DNA of 64,000 bases from Hevea brasiliensis. Lineage: Eukaryota > Streptophyta > Magnoliopsida > Malpighiales > Euphorbiaceae. Shown in pieces: positions 48,145 through 59,215 of the stretch. The DNA is taken from contig NC_079501.1 of NCBI RefSeq assembly GCF_030052815.1, positions 41,411,593 to 41,475,592 on the forward strand, read 5' to 3'. The translations under genes were made by a program, and so were the position numbers. The notes under the pieces were generated by a model. That model saw nothing but the letters and a program-made list of their open reading frames with translations, was not told the DNA's origin and searched no databases. Numbering within the stretch: the first letter of the stretch is position 1; each line of letters opens with the position of its first letter.

Positions 48145-49050
48145 TCATGCCTTGTGAAAACGAAACGCGCACAATAAACTTAGGCACAGAGGAAGTAAAA
48201 AGGGAACTTAAGGTAGTGGAGAGTGAGGAATTGGGAGATATGATCGGTCTGCTTAAAGAATTCCTCGACGTGTTTTCCTAGAGCTATGATGATATGGTGG
48301 GTTTGGACCTCGATAGTAACGCACAAAATTCCCTTAATCCCGTGAACAATTCCTGAATCGAAACTAAGGAGAATGAATCTCACACACCGCTTCAAGGTTC
48401 GGATGAAGTCAAGAAACAAGATGACGCCGATTCTTGGAAGTGGTCAAATATCCCCAATGGGTGGCTAACGCTGTTCCTGAATGAAGAAAGACGGAGAGTC
48501 GAGTGTGTGTTGACTACAGGACCTTAATAAAGCTAGCTTGAAAGACGATTTCCTCTCCCACATTGATGTGTTAGTTGACAATGCTTTGGATTGGGCAGTG
48601 TTCGTGTATTGATGGGGCATCGTGGTACAATCGGTTCCCAATGGACGAAGAAGACAAGGATAAACCGCTTTCATCACTCAATGGGGAGTATTCGCTATCG
48701 GTCATGCCCTTCGTTGAAAAATGCCGGCTACTTACCAGTGCAATGGTCACATTATTCCATGACATGATGCATAAAGAAGTGGAGGTGTACGTGGATGATA
48801 TGATCATTAAATCCGTGGGGAAGAGAGCCACGCTCAGTGATGAGGAGGGTATTCGAAAGGCTCAGAAATACCACTTGAAGTGAACTCGCTAAATGCATAT
48901 TCGAGCTAAATCGGGAAAGTTGTTGGGATTCATAGTAAGAGAAAGGGATAGAAGTAGATCCGCATAAGGTTCGAGCTATTCAAGAAATGCCATCCCCAAA
49001 ACAGAAAGGAGGTGCGCAGCTTTCGGGAAAGTCAACTACATTTCGAGGTT
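48145..49050 (+). pseudogene. Ogre/Tat reverse transcriptase
   Basis: Starts PCENETRTINLGTEEVKREL with EFLDVFS.SYDDMVGLD (a stop replaces Trp), the usual N-terminus of Tat RT. The fingers are badly damaged (RRVECVLTTGP; then PHIDVLVDNA at about 48558). Palm and catalytic box survive: HDMMHKEVEVYVDDMIIKS, with Asp codons at 48794-48799. The thumb is in broken pieces (GFIV.., IRAIQEMPSPK). Heavily frame-shifted; not functional as read. Confidence 0.85.
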
Positions 49051-49600
49051 TATTTCTAATCTTATCGCCAAAGTCGAGCCTATTTTCAGATTACTCGAAA
49101 AACAACTCTACTCAATGGGATTCAGTTTGTCAAGAGGCTTTGAGAAAATCAAGCAAGATTCACAAATCCACCAAGATTGGTTCCACCTGCGGTGTGCAGC
49201 CTTTGATACTCGTACATGGCAGCCAGAATTCAATGGGATGTGTTTTGGGACAACATGATGATACCGGCCGAAAATAGAGGGCCATTTATTACCTAAGCAA
49301 GAAGTTCAATGATTGTGAGTCAAGGTACTCTTCCTTAGAAAAGACTTGTCGTGACGTTAGCCCGACAAAGAAATCGCCTCAAGCACTACATGTTGAATCA
49401 CAAGACATGGCTCATCTCCGTGATGGATCCTATTAGATATGTATTCGAGAGCCCATTCGTGCTGTGAAGGATAGCCAAGTTGCGTGTTATACTCTCCCAA
49501 AGACGACATAGTCTACATGACTAAAAGCGGTGAAAGGCGCAGAATTGCGACCTCCTAGCGTAAAAATCCTATCCAGGAATATGAAGCTCTGGAATTTGAG
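49051..49600 (+). pseudogene. Ogre/Tat first RNase H, degenerate
   Basis: After YISRFISNL-like and PIFRLLRKN-like remnants (about 49040-49105), pieces such as PLILV..ASQNSMGCVLGQHDDTGRK (49197-49277), YYLSKKFNDCESRYSSLEKTC (49287-49350) and HYMLNHKTWLISVMDPIRYVFE (49385-49450) match the ordinary pol RNase H of Tat elements. Catalytic residues cannot be assigned with confidence because of frame changes. Confidence 0.75.
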
Positions 49601-50205
49601 TTCCCTGATGAGCATATTAATGAAGTAGACTGCGAAGAGGAGGGGCCCGCCGACGTATGGGAAATGTATTTAGATGGAGCAGTCAATTCATCCGGAAACG
49701 GAATCGAGTCAGATCGTATCCTGACGGAAAACACTTCCCAATAGCTGTCAAGTTGAGGTTTGACTGTACCAACAATGTCGCAGAGTATGAAGGTTGTGTG
49801 ATGGGTCTACAAGCTGCTATCGAAATGAAAATTAGAAAGTTGGAGGTGTACGGAGACTCGGCTCTGATAATTTATCAAGTCAAGGGAGAATGGCAAACTA
49901 AGGATCCCAAGTTGATCCCATATCAGAAGTACTTACTGGAGCTGATCAAGGAATTCGAAGAAATCTCTTTCACTCATCTTAGCAGGGACAAGAATCAATT
50001 GGCTGATGCTTTAGCTACTCTAGCCATTATGGCTCAAATGGAAGAAGGGCAGACAACTCAAGCATTGAGGGTTAGAGCAAGGGATGAACCAGCCTACTGC
50101 TTCACGATTGAAGAAGAACCCGATGGAAAGCCTTGGTATCATGACATCCTGGTTCATCAGAGAACTGCAGAATTCCTCAGGCAACCAAAAATGAAAAGAA
50201 GATGA
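49601..50205 (+). pseudogene. Ogre/Tat second, archaeal-like RNase H
   Basis: W..MYLDGAVNSSGNGI (first Asp box, 49659-49705) is followed by a one-base frame change, then 49657-frame coding: PDGKHFPIAVKLRFDCTNN, VAEYEGCVMGLQAAIEMK (Glu), LEVYGDSALIIYQVKGEWQT (Asp) and DKNQLADALATLA (last Asp). Tat elements are known to have gained this extra RNase H next to the original. All four acidic positions are recognisable despite the shift. The frame ends at 50203 and overlaps the integrase start. Confidence 0.88.
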
Positions 50206-51396
50206 TTCGGAGATTAGCATTGGGATACTTCCCCAGTGGAGAAACCCTATACAAGAGGAGCTCCAACGGCGAATTACTGAGATGCGTAGATGCAAAAGAA
50301 GCAAAGAGAATCCTCTTTGAGACACATGAGGGAAATTGTGCGACACATGAGGGAAATTGTGCGACCCATGCCAATGGACACATGATGGCTAAGCAAATCA
50401 TGCGACGTGGGTATTTTTGGACCACAATGGAGAGGGATAGCATCGAGTATTTCCGGAAGTGCCATAAGTGTCAGATCTATGCCGATCCGATAAACGTCCC
50501 ACCTCATAAACTGTTCAACCTCGTCTCACCATGGCCTTTCGCAATGTGGGGCATCGATGTGATTGGTCCTATCAATCCTAAGGCATCCAATGGGCACAGA
50601 TTCATCCTAGTGGCCATCGACTATTTCTCCAAATGGGTCGAAGCAACGTCGTATGCTCACATCACGCAGAACACGTTCCTTAAATTCTTCAAAAGCAACA
50701 TCATCTGCCGGCATGGTCTCCCGAATGAAATTGTCACTGATAATGCCAAGAACTTGAATGGTCTGATGATTCAGGAATTATGTGATCAATACAAAATCCG
50801 GCATCTCAATTCCTCCCGCATCGCCCCTGCATGAATGGAGCGGTAGAAGCCGCAAACAAGAACCTCAAGAGGATAATCCGAAAAATGACGGTCACATATA
50901 GGGATTGGCATGATATGCTCCCCTATGCTCTTCACGCATACCGGACTTCCGTAAGAACCTCAACCGGGGCAACTCCATACTCACTGGTCTACGGGATGGA
51001 AGCAAGATACCTATTGAGGTCGAATTTCCTTCCTTTAGGATTCTGATGGAATCAGGGTTTGATGAATCAGAATGGATCCAGTCAAGGTTGGATCAGTTAA
51101 ATTTGCTGGACAAAAAAAGCTTAACAAAGACATGTCATGGGCAATTATACCAGAGGAGAATGGCTAGGGCATTTGATAAAGGTGTTCGCCTACGTGAATT
51201 CCAACCCGGGGACCTAGTGTTGAAGAAAGTGCTGTCGAACCAAAACGATCCCCGGGGCAAATGGTCACCAACTTATGAGGGACCCTATGTGGTTAAAAAG
51301 GCATTTTCCGGAGGAGCCTTAATCTTGACCCATATGGACGGTGAAGAATTCCCGAGACCCGTGAATGCCGACACTGTCAAGAGGTACTATGCATAA
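50202..51396 (+). pseudogene. Ogre/Tat integrase
   Basis: Three consecutive open pieces (50202-50834, 50831-51046, 51046-51396) with frame changes where they meet. Zinc module HANGHMMAKQIMRRGYFW ... CHKCQIYAD; core WGIDVIGPINP (Asp), EIVTDNAKNLNG (Asp), NGAVEAANKNLKRIIRK (Glu); C-terminal GDLVLKKVLSNQNDPRGKWS and YEGPYVVKKAFSGGALIL; the end is VKRYYA before TAA. An in-frame 21-bp tandem duplication (50322-50363) repeats THEGNCA inside the zinc module. Integrase joins the DNA copy to the chromosome. Confidence 0.92.
50322..50363 (+). repeat. 21-bp in-frame tandem duplication in integrase
   Basis: Two identical units 'acacatgagggaaattgtgcg' at 50322-50342 and 50343-50363, adding seven residues (THEGNCA) ahead of the HANGH zinc motif. 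Confidence 0.95.
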
Positions 51397-51415
51397 AATG
51401 AGTAAAGGACGAAAA

Positions 51416-51937
51416 CCCGAAAGGGCGTCCTAAAAAAAAAAAAAAAAAAAAAAATTTGGAGTGAAAACCCGAAGGGGCGCCCCAAGAACCAAAGTGGAGA
51501 AATAAGGAAGAGGGTATGAAACCAAGGATGGAGAAGAGACCATTATGGCATGAGGCTGCAGAGAACTTGAAATAATGGCAGTTAAAAGACTTCAAAACCA
51601 ACTAAAAGGAATATGTGAGATCTATCTTTGTACCTTTTTCTTCTCCTTTGAAAGTCTATTTTTCCTAATAAAGTTATACTTCATTCCTACTGTTTGTGTT
51701 TTCCCGTTTACCCCCTTTTTAATGCTATCCTTTCTCTTTGTTTAACGCGCTATTAATTAGTTAAAATTTTTGCCATAAGATTTGAATTCAAAAATTGATA
51801 ACCTCACGTACTTTATTATGAGATTTGCAGGAAGTGGCCTTCACAAAAAAAAAAAAAAAAAAAAAAGGGCTAGAGGTGAAAACCCTAAAGGGCGCTTCTG
51901 GTTAAATGGACGGAAAGAAAGTGAAAACCCGCAAGGG
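51416..51937 (+). other. Four short CCC-GNRA-GGG hairpin motifs with poly(A) runs
   Basis: Just after the pol stop, the phrase GAAAACCC-NNNN-GGGCGC occurs four times: CCCGAAAGGG (51416-51425), CCCGAAGGGG (51468-51477), CCCTAAAGGG (51883-51892) and CCCGCAAGGG (51928-51937). Each can form a 3-bp stem closed by a four-base loop, two of them GNRA type (GAAA, GCAA). Two poly(A) runs of about 22 lie at about 51432-51454 and 51844-51866. Confidence 0.75.
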
Positions 51938-52100
51938 CGCTTTCCATAAAATAAGAAGAAAAATCGGGAATAGAAGAGGGGCATTTGAAGCCTTGAAGGT
52001 CATGGGCCAAGTCTTGCAACTCCTTTTCCATTAATCATCGGCCTTCGGTATCTTGTTAAGTACACTTCGTCAGGGAAGAACTTCATGTGTCAGGGTTAGA
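51938..52100 (+). other. 3' UTR, no feature seen
   Basis: Unique-looking sequence between the hairpin group and the satellite-like array; no open frame of note. The larger gap 51480-51840 within the hairpin group is likewise non-coding. Confidence 0.5.
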
Positions 52101-52104
52101 CTTG

Positions 52105-53520
52105 CTTTGTAAGTTGATTTTAAATTTCCTGCATTTACATTTCTTGCCATCAACCTCTAGTTCCTTGATCTAAGTTGATTTTAATTTCCAGCAATTTAAA
52201 TTTCCTGTCATCAACCTCTGGTTCCTTGATCTAAGTTGATTTTAATTTCCTGCATTTACATTTCTTGCTATCAACCTCTGGTTCCTTGATCTAAGTTGAT
52301 TTTAATTTCCTGCATTTACATTTCTTGCTATCAACCTCTGGTTCCTTGATCTAAGTTGATTTTAATTTCCAGCAATTTAAATTTCCTGTCATCAACCTCT
52401 GGTTCCTTGATCTAAGTTGATTTTAATTTCCTGCATTTACATTTCTTGCTATCAACCTCTGGTTCCTTGATCTAAGTTGATTTTAATTTCCTGCATTTAC
52501 ATTTCTTGCTATCAACGTCTGGTTCCTTGATCTAAGTTGATCTTAATTTCCAGCAATTTAAATTTCCTGTCATCAACCTCTGGTTCCTTGATCTAAGTTG
52601 ATTTTAATTTCCAGCAATTTAAATTTCCTGTCATCAACCTCTGGTTCCTTGATCTAAGTTGATTTTAATTTCCTGCATTTACATTTCTTGCTATCAACCT
52701 CTAGTTCCTTGATCTAAGTTGATTTTAATTTCCTGCATTTACATTTCTTGCTGTCAACCTCTGGTTCCTTGATCTAAGTTGATTTTAATTTCCAAAGAAT
52801 TTAAATTTCCTGTCATCAACCTCCGTTCCTTGATCTAAGTTGATTTTAATTTCGCATTTACATTTCTTGCTATCAACCTCTGGTTCCTTGATCTAAGTTG
52901 ATTTTAATTTCCTGCATTTACATTTCTTGCTATCAACCTCTGGTTCCTTGATCTAAGTTGATTTTAATTTCCAGCAATTTAAATTTCCTGTCATCAACCT
53001 CTGGTTCCTTGATCTAAGTTGATTTTAATTTCCTGCATTTACATTTCTTGCTATCAACCTCTGGTTCCTTGATCTAAGTTGATTTTAATTTCCTGCATTT
53101 ACATTTCTTGCTATCAACCTCTGGTTCCTTGATCTAAGTTGATTTTAATTTCCAGCAATTTAAATTTCCTGTCATCAACCTCTGGTTCCTTGATCTAAGT
53201 TGATTTTAATTTCATGCAATTTACATTTCCTGCTATCAATCTCTGGTTCCTTGATCTAAGTTGATTTTAATGCAATTTACATTTCCTGCTATCAACCTCT
53301 GGTTCCTTGATCTAAGTTGATTTTAATTTCATGCAATCTACATTTCCTGTTATCAACCTCTGGTTCCTTGATCTAAGTTGATTTTAATTTCATGCAATTT
53401 AAGTTTCCTGTCATCAACCTCTGGTTCCTTGATCTAAGTTGATTTTAAATTTCATGCAATTTAAGTTTCCTGTCATCAACCTCTGGTTCCTTGATCTAAG
53501 TTGATTTTAATTTTCTGGTA
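52105..53520 (+). repeat. Satellite-like array of 60/61-bp monomers, about 23 copies
   Basis: Every unit shares 'ggttccttgatctaagttga' and differs in the second half. Type A (60 bp) has 'cctgcatttacatttcttgct'-like ends; type B (61 bp) has 'ccagcaatttaaatttcctg'. By eye the order is A B A A B A A B B A A B A A B A A B C C C D D, i.e. a B-A-A trimer of about 181 bp plus a diverged right end. It lies in the Ogre 3' UTR, a region known in plants to seed new satellites. Confidence 0.95.
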
Positions 53521-53650
53521 CTTCAACTTCTGTTAACAATTTCTAGGTCATTAGTTCCCTAATTTCAAACACTTAATCGTCCAAAATATGAGTCTGAATC
53601 TTTACATAATTCCTACATGAAAATTTCTTTCCTTTAATAGAAATTATGTA

Positions 53651-53662
53651 AAGAGGGGCAGC
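53651..53662 (+). other. Ogre/Tat polypurine tract
   Basis: AAGAGGGGCAGC directly before the 3' LTR start. Confidence 0.8.
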
Positions 53663-54316
53663 TGTCGACACCATATTTTGGCCGATCCCCAAAATCAACA
53701 AGACTTTGAAACCGATCCCCAGCACTAGGTCTCCCTGGGCCAGCCAATGACATTTCCGACTTCTCTTCATTTTTCTTTACCAGATGACCATATTTCCGGA
53801 CTCTCCTTAAAAGGAATTGAATCAATGCTAAGTCCTAACATTCATTAAAGCCCTGCCGATCTCTCAAATCATTTACCGATCTCTCAAACCCGCTGTCGAA
53901 TTTCCATCTGGGTATATCCTCGATCTCTGTAGATAAATGAAGTGAACTAGCATTAGATCTTTTCTTACAGCTTTATAGCCGATCTCCTTTCTAAGATCAA
54001 GAGCTAAGGTTTTGGTTCGGTTTAACGAGGGTTCCAATCTTAAGTTTTCAAGTTAAATTTTCAATTTTAATCAAGTCCCGCTCAAAGATTTCTTCCCCAC
54101 CGATCTCATGCTTATTGTGCTTTCCGATCTCTTATACTTAGATTAATAATTGCATTTTTGTCTTGCTGTGCTCATACAATCAAATACTCAGACAAACAAT
54201 GGTTTAAAATGTTCCGATCACAACCCTTCATTGAACAAAGAGGCATTCCATTTCATTTCATAATTTGTACAAGTTATTCGGCTGGGGGATCACCCCCAGC
54301 CTGATTTACATTCTGC

Positions 54317-56172
54317 TCACTCTCTCTCACCCTCGGCTTCCTCCTCACTGTCCTCATCGTCGCCCTCAGGAGCCAGGTCGGCCATCCAGGAGAAGTCCTC
54401 TTCAGGGTAGCGCTTCTGGAGTTCGGTCAAGAGGTCCTTGTGAGCATTCACATAGGCTCCGGCTATCCCTGTCACCATCTCTTCGTCTTTCTCCTTAAGC
54501 TCCTCATCCTTCGCCTTAAGCTCCTCGTCTTTCTCCTTAAGCTCCTCGATGAGTTGGGCGACCTGAGCAGCTTCGTTGGCCTGAAGCGCCTGGACTTCTC
54601 CGAGAGCCCGATCCCTTTCAGCCAGGACACGAGTCTGTTCGGCCAGCCTGTCTTCATAGTACTTTGCCCGTCCCTCAACTTGAGATATATAATCCCGAGC
54701 GGATGAGAGTTGGGATCGGAGGGAAGCCAATTCCTGATTTTTCTTCCCGATCTCCTTACCCAGACGCTGGACCTTTTCCCAAACCATGGTCTGATTCACC
54801 AGGCACTCCACATCTGCACTCATGGAGTGAGTCAAGATGTCATCAAGGCTGCTCGAGGATAGCCTGTCCCGATCCTCCCGAAGAAAGATGGAAGACCCCA
54901 AGACTTGGGCAAAACCGGGGTTCTCCCGTACAGTCCGGTTATTCTTCAAAGACTCCATTAACTTCTGGGCGCCACGAGAGGAGGTCCTCCCAGAAGATTG
55001 AGAAGGCCCCCTTTCCGTGCTTGGGACAACTGAAAGAGTCGGAGGCTGCTCTTCCGATCTAGGAGGAGATCGGACAGCTTCAGTGGTCGGCAGATTCGAA
55101 GGTGGAGGCGGGTCTCCTTGTACTTCCCCAGGTTCACGACCAGGTGTTCGAAGCATTTCCGAACGCTTCATCTCCTTTATCTTCCGGGAGATCTCCCTTT
55201 CCTTCTTCCGCTTCCTAGAACCCTCACCACCCGCCATACCTGCACAAAGAAAAGGTTAGTGAGATCGCTAAGGTCGTGAGAACTGAGATATAGAAAATAC
55301 CAATGCCGAGGTCAGAGAGCGGAAGTTCGCGGTCTTGGCCGGTGAGCAGTTGAATAGTCCAATGGTGCAGCTCGGCAGTCACCGCATCCAAACAAGAATA
55401 CTTTTGAGTGGCGGCCTGACTCTTCAGATCCATCACTATTAAACTTTCCTCCTGACTCAGGGTAATGTGCTTCGGAAGCAAGGGCCCCTGGTACCACCAG
55501 CTACGGGGGAAGTCCTCAAAGCAGCTCGGATCTTTGCTCCTCAGAATGAAGAAACGGTTCTTCCAATTCTTAAGGGATGAGGGCAGATCGGAAAAGAGCC
55601 CGCAATGAGGCTTCGCCTGAAAGAACCAGTGTTCGTCATCCTTTCGGCGAGTTAGTCTGTGCAGCTCGGCGAACACCTTAGCCGTAGGTCTGATTCCCTT
55701 AGCTCAAAGATAGACCTCGAAGGCTACCAAGATTCGCCACGAGTTGGGGTGAATTTGAACAATGCATGCTCGGTGAAGTTTTAAGACCTCCTTGTAGAAA
55801 TCGTCAGAGGGAACCTCGCATCGCCTTTTACTGTTCCTCGTACACTATAACCATGTCATTCTCTTCAAAGGAGTGATCGACACGAAGATCGCCGTGGCAC
55901 TTGATTAGCTCGTATGAATCAGGCCGAATGTTATATTCTTGGCTAAACGATTGCAGATCGGATTCTCGAAGAACCGACGGTAGCTCGTCTATAGGGAGAG
56001 TCTCTCTCCCTGAAGAAGGTGCGAGCCTTGATGGTATGACCCGCCCCCGAGTTGGAGCGGAGGCCACAGGAGGTTCTTGTTGAACGCTTGGCCCGATCGC
56101 CTCTTCTTCATCGACGATGACCACGAATCGAATGGAAGGAGGGCTCGCCGCTCGACCTTCTGCACCGCTCAT
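54317..56172 (-). CDS. Antisense gene inside the Ogre/Tat LTR, Transposase_28-like, coiled coil
   Basis: Start chosen at ATG 56172 (MSGAEGRAASPPS), 159 bases below a minus-strand TATA box. N-terminal acidic/proline linker, ETLPIDELPSVLRESDLQSF, a conserved middle with QIHPNSWRILVAFEVYL, HWFFQAKPHCGLFSDLPSSL, NWKNRFFILRSKD and TLSQEESLIVMDLK; this resembles the plant 'putative gypsy type transposon' family (Transposase_28). After an intron at 55240-55300 the second exon (55239-54317) encodes a basic segment, a long coiled coil (KEKDEELKAKDEEL), YVNAHKDLLTELQKRYPEED and an acidic tail. Two lesions break exon 1: a TAA near 55829 and a TGA near 55703, both at sites where the 5' LTR copy reads through. 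Function unknown; possibly DNA-binding or gag-like. Confidence 0.75.
55240..55300 (-). other. Putative 61-bp intron of the antisense LTR gene
   Basis: On the minus strand GTATTTTCTATATC...TTTCTTTGTGCAG. Removing it joins ...LPLSDLGI to GMAGGEGSRKRKK in frame; retained, it gives a stop after a short unrelated tail. The same 61 bases are in the 5' LTR (36932-36992). Short but within the range of small plant introns. Confidence 0.7.
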
Positions 56173-56330
56173 TTTCAAAAGAAACAAAGAATTTAAATTA
56201 AAAAGAGGATCAAAGCCCTTACCGGAGTCTGATCGGCGTCGGAAGAACTTGAGAAAACGAGAGAACTTCGAAGTTGTGAGCAGGGGATTGAAAATCGAAT
56301 GAGAGAACAACTGGCTAACCCTCCCACCCC

Positions 56331-56338
56331 TATTTATA
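56331..56338 (-). promoter_or_regulatory. TATA box for the antisense LTR gene (3' LTR)
   Basis: TATAAATA on the minus strand followed by 'ggggtgggagggtta'; 159 bases above the ATG at 56172. Confidence 0.6.
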
Positions 56339-56604
56339 CTAGTCCGAGTATTTAATGCTCGCGAGGTTCTAGGCAGCGCATCGATTGGTGGGACTCGGCA
56401 AATGCTCGACACTTCTCTCAAATATCCGAATGTTCAGAGATCGGTTAATTGGAGATCGGCATAATAAGTTAAATATTTTGAATAAAGGATCAGTTAAGTG
56501 TCATTCAGGTAAAGAACCAGATCGGATAACCACATTAGAGATCGGAAAACAATCAATGCAAAAATAATAAGATGATAACCGACAAAATAAAGTCTTTATT
56601 TTCA

Positions 56605-56830
56605 AAAGATCGGATTACATCATTTGGGCGATCTCTAGGGATCGGATTACACTAACATTGGATCACATCATTTCTGTGATCTCTAGAGATCGGATTGCAT
56701 TGAAAATAAAATACATCATTTGGGCGATCTCTAGGGATACGACTAAAATAAATGTCTAACTAAATCATTTGGGCGATCTCTAGAGATCGATTACGCTTTA
56801 GGATTACATCTTTTGGGCGATCTCTTGTGA
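56605..56830 (+). repeat. 48-bp tandem repeat (3' LTR copy)
   Basis: Same five-unit 'catttgggcgatctctag' array as at 38300-38530. Confidence 0.8.
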
Positions 56831-56910
56831 CCGGTGGTACATCCTATCTAAAAGGAGTTTGTCAAAGGCTTGTCTCGTGGCTGAATGTAAAGACGTGTTT
56901 GACCAGAGAC

Positions 56911-57471
56911 CTACCGTTGACATCGGATAGATGTGCAGTCGGATGGGGTGACTATGACTCCCATGAAGATGAGAGACATCGCCACCGATGTTACCACCGA
57001 ACCGACCAGTTTCCGGAACACCCAATGTGGAGGAAAACCGCCGGAACACTCAATGTGATGAGAAACCGAATGAACTCGGTTGAGCGACTCGAGATCGGTG
57101 CAACCAAGGTCCGCAATACGATCGGTCAAATCCGGTCCTCTCACCATCGCCGCTAACGCCATTCGATCACCGGGATCGTGAATTTTCAGTCGGTGAGTAA
57201 AGAAGTCCATCGGAAAAAGATCAAAGCCACAGTTATAGCCAGAACTTCCACCGGAGCAGCTAGAACAGGGAAAGTAAGAAAGGAAGAGAGGAAAATCAGA
57301 TGAAAGAAATGTCTCTATCGACAGGAGTATATATAGGGGAAAATGAGCATTTATTGTCGAAAGCGTAAAACAAAGCTTAACGCCGAATCGAGGACAATTA
57401 ATACTTTGACCGGACTGGACTGAAGAAGGGAAAAGATCGGAATAGTAGATCGGAAGGTGGGAGACCAGCAT
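56911..57471 (-). other. Unassigned antisense open frame in the 3' LTR
   Basis: 186 open codons on the minus strand, with an internal Met at MDFFTHRLKIHDPGDRMALA and a serine/cysteine-rich N-terminal part. It lies upstream of the antisense gene on the same strand, across the repeat block. In the 5' LTR the equivalent frame is broken. I recognise no domain; it could be chance openness in a GC-richer stretch. Confidence 0.25.
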
Positions 57472-57778
57472 GAAAGGTCGGAAAGAACATGTGAAAGAGA
57501 TCAGAAAGAGGAGGGATCGGTAGGCAAAAAGAATAAGACAAATTCCAATAACCGTCGTCAGAATCAGCGTCTTTCGCTCTTAACCCTCGGATCGTTCCGG
57601 ATAAGGAAATTTGGGACCGTCGGATGGAAAGAAGAAAAGGACAAATATTATGAAGAGTGATCTCAACCATTCATTTTGATTCTCTTTAATTCCTGAACCT
57701 CCGATCATGTCCTTCGAAATCTCGACCCTCCATCTCCCTCAAATAAATCCTGACCCTTTACGAAGAGCACCCGATTCC

Positions 57779-57786
57779 TATAAATA
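57779..57786 (+). promoter_or_regulatory. Sense LTR TATA box (3' LTR)
   Basis: TATAAATA, matching 39452-39459 in the 5' LTR. Confidence 0.6.
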
Positions 57787-58189
57787 CCTGCATAAAAACT
57801 GTTCAAAAGACGGGCAAGAAAAAATAGACAAGAGGCTGTTATTATAGCAGAGGAACTCTGAAATTTCATTTAGTTTGCTACTCTGCTACTTAGAAGTGTC
57901 AATCGAAAAGACTTTTGAAACTAGTTTTCTGAAGTGTTTTTCTTGAAAAGATTCTGAATACTGGAACTCTACATTTCCAGTTTGTTCATTATCTGGTCAC
58001 ACTCTCACTTTCTGCCTTTTATCATCTCTGTCCAAGCTCAACTTCATTCCATTCGGTTCTTTTCATCTTGATCTGATCGCATTTTAGCTAAGCACCCTCC
58101 AGTTCACGAGGAACACCACCCCTCAGGCCAATCAATCCTTGCTTTATCACTATTTGACACCCCATAGTTATTTTAGTAGCTTTGGCTCC

Positions 58190-58436
58190 TTACAGGCAAG
58201 AGCTCATACTACTGTTTTATTAAGTGCTTACATTTACTTTCTACATTTTCTTTGTTCTTCTCACATCTGTGACTTCCTACTTTTGCACAAACGATCCCCA
58301 AAGAATGTTACTGTAAGAGCTCATATCACTGTTTTATCGAGTGTCTGCATTTACTTTCCGCATTTTCCTGTGTTCTTCTTACATCTGCAACTTTCTTCAA
58401 GACTATTTTTGCACAAACGATCCCCAAAGAATGACA
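58190..58436 (+). repeat. Imperfect 115-125 bp tandem duplication (3' LTR copy)
   Basis: Two units starting at an 'aagagctcata' word and ending 'cacaaacgatccccaaagaatg', as at 39857-40100. They create a short open frame (58139-58456) that I do not regard as a gene. Confidence 0.8.
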
Positions 58437-58899
58437 CTCCCAAATCATCTATTTAGTGATCGTTCATTTTATTAATCTTCATCTTTTTGAAAGCAAGTTT
58501 TCTAACTCCTAGTAGTATGTAAGTGGTTGGGTAAACGTAGGTAACTGCAACTTAGGGGTCTCTTTTAAAAGAGAGAACATGAATAACACGTCAGGAAGAT
58601 AGCCAAACTATTAGGCCGACGTAAACAGCAATTCGACAAAGATGTCATAAAGTGGAATAAGACCAAAGTAAACGAAACAGAGTAGATCGGTCATTAATAG
58701 ATATCGGTAAAATGAACGCATGGAAGGTCGGTAAATCAAGTTTAGTTTTCCCTATCTAGTCAAAAGGTATCGAGAAGCCTTATCCCCAGCATCTTAGAAC
58801 GCCAGAATCCTTAGCTTTAGGTTCTTATGTCATGTAGTTGAAATTAAAAATCCGGGAAATCGGAGAAATCCCTTCCAGGCTCCTATTAATCTGAAAGAG

Positions 58900-59215
58900 A
58901 TCGGAAGAGAGTTCTTATCCGGTCTCAATCCAAAATTTTAATAAACGTAAAAAGAGATCGGAGGAGAGTTCTTATCCGGTCTCCCTTCAAAATTTTAATA
59001 AACATTAAATAGGGATCGGAGGAGAGTTCTTATCCGGTCTCAACTCAAAACATTAATAAATAACTCTAAAGGAGATCGGAGGAGGTTTCTTATCCGGTCT
59101 CCCCTCAAAATTTTAATAAATAACTTAAAAGAGATCGGAGGAGGGTTCTTATCCGGTCTCCCCTCAAAATTTTAATAAACAACTTAAAAGAGATCGGAGG
59201 AGAGTTCTTATCCGA
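58900..59215 (+). repeat. 57-bp tandem repeat, 6 units (3' LTR copy)
   Basis: Units beginning 'gatcggaggagagttctta' with 'ccggtctcccctcaaaatttt' after them; cleaner here than in the 5' LTR. Confidence 0.88.

Noticed and set aside
52105..53520. CRISPR-like regular array
   Set aside because: Units are contiguous 60/61-bp tandem monomers with no unique spacers, and the setting is a plant retrotransposon.
54265..55062. Plus-strand open frames opposite the antisense LTR gene
   Set aside because: They mirror the coiled-coil and proline-rich coding on the minus strand, whose protein features and intron make better sense.
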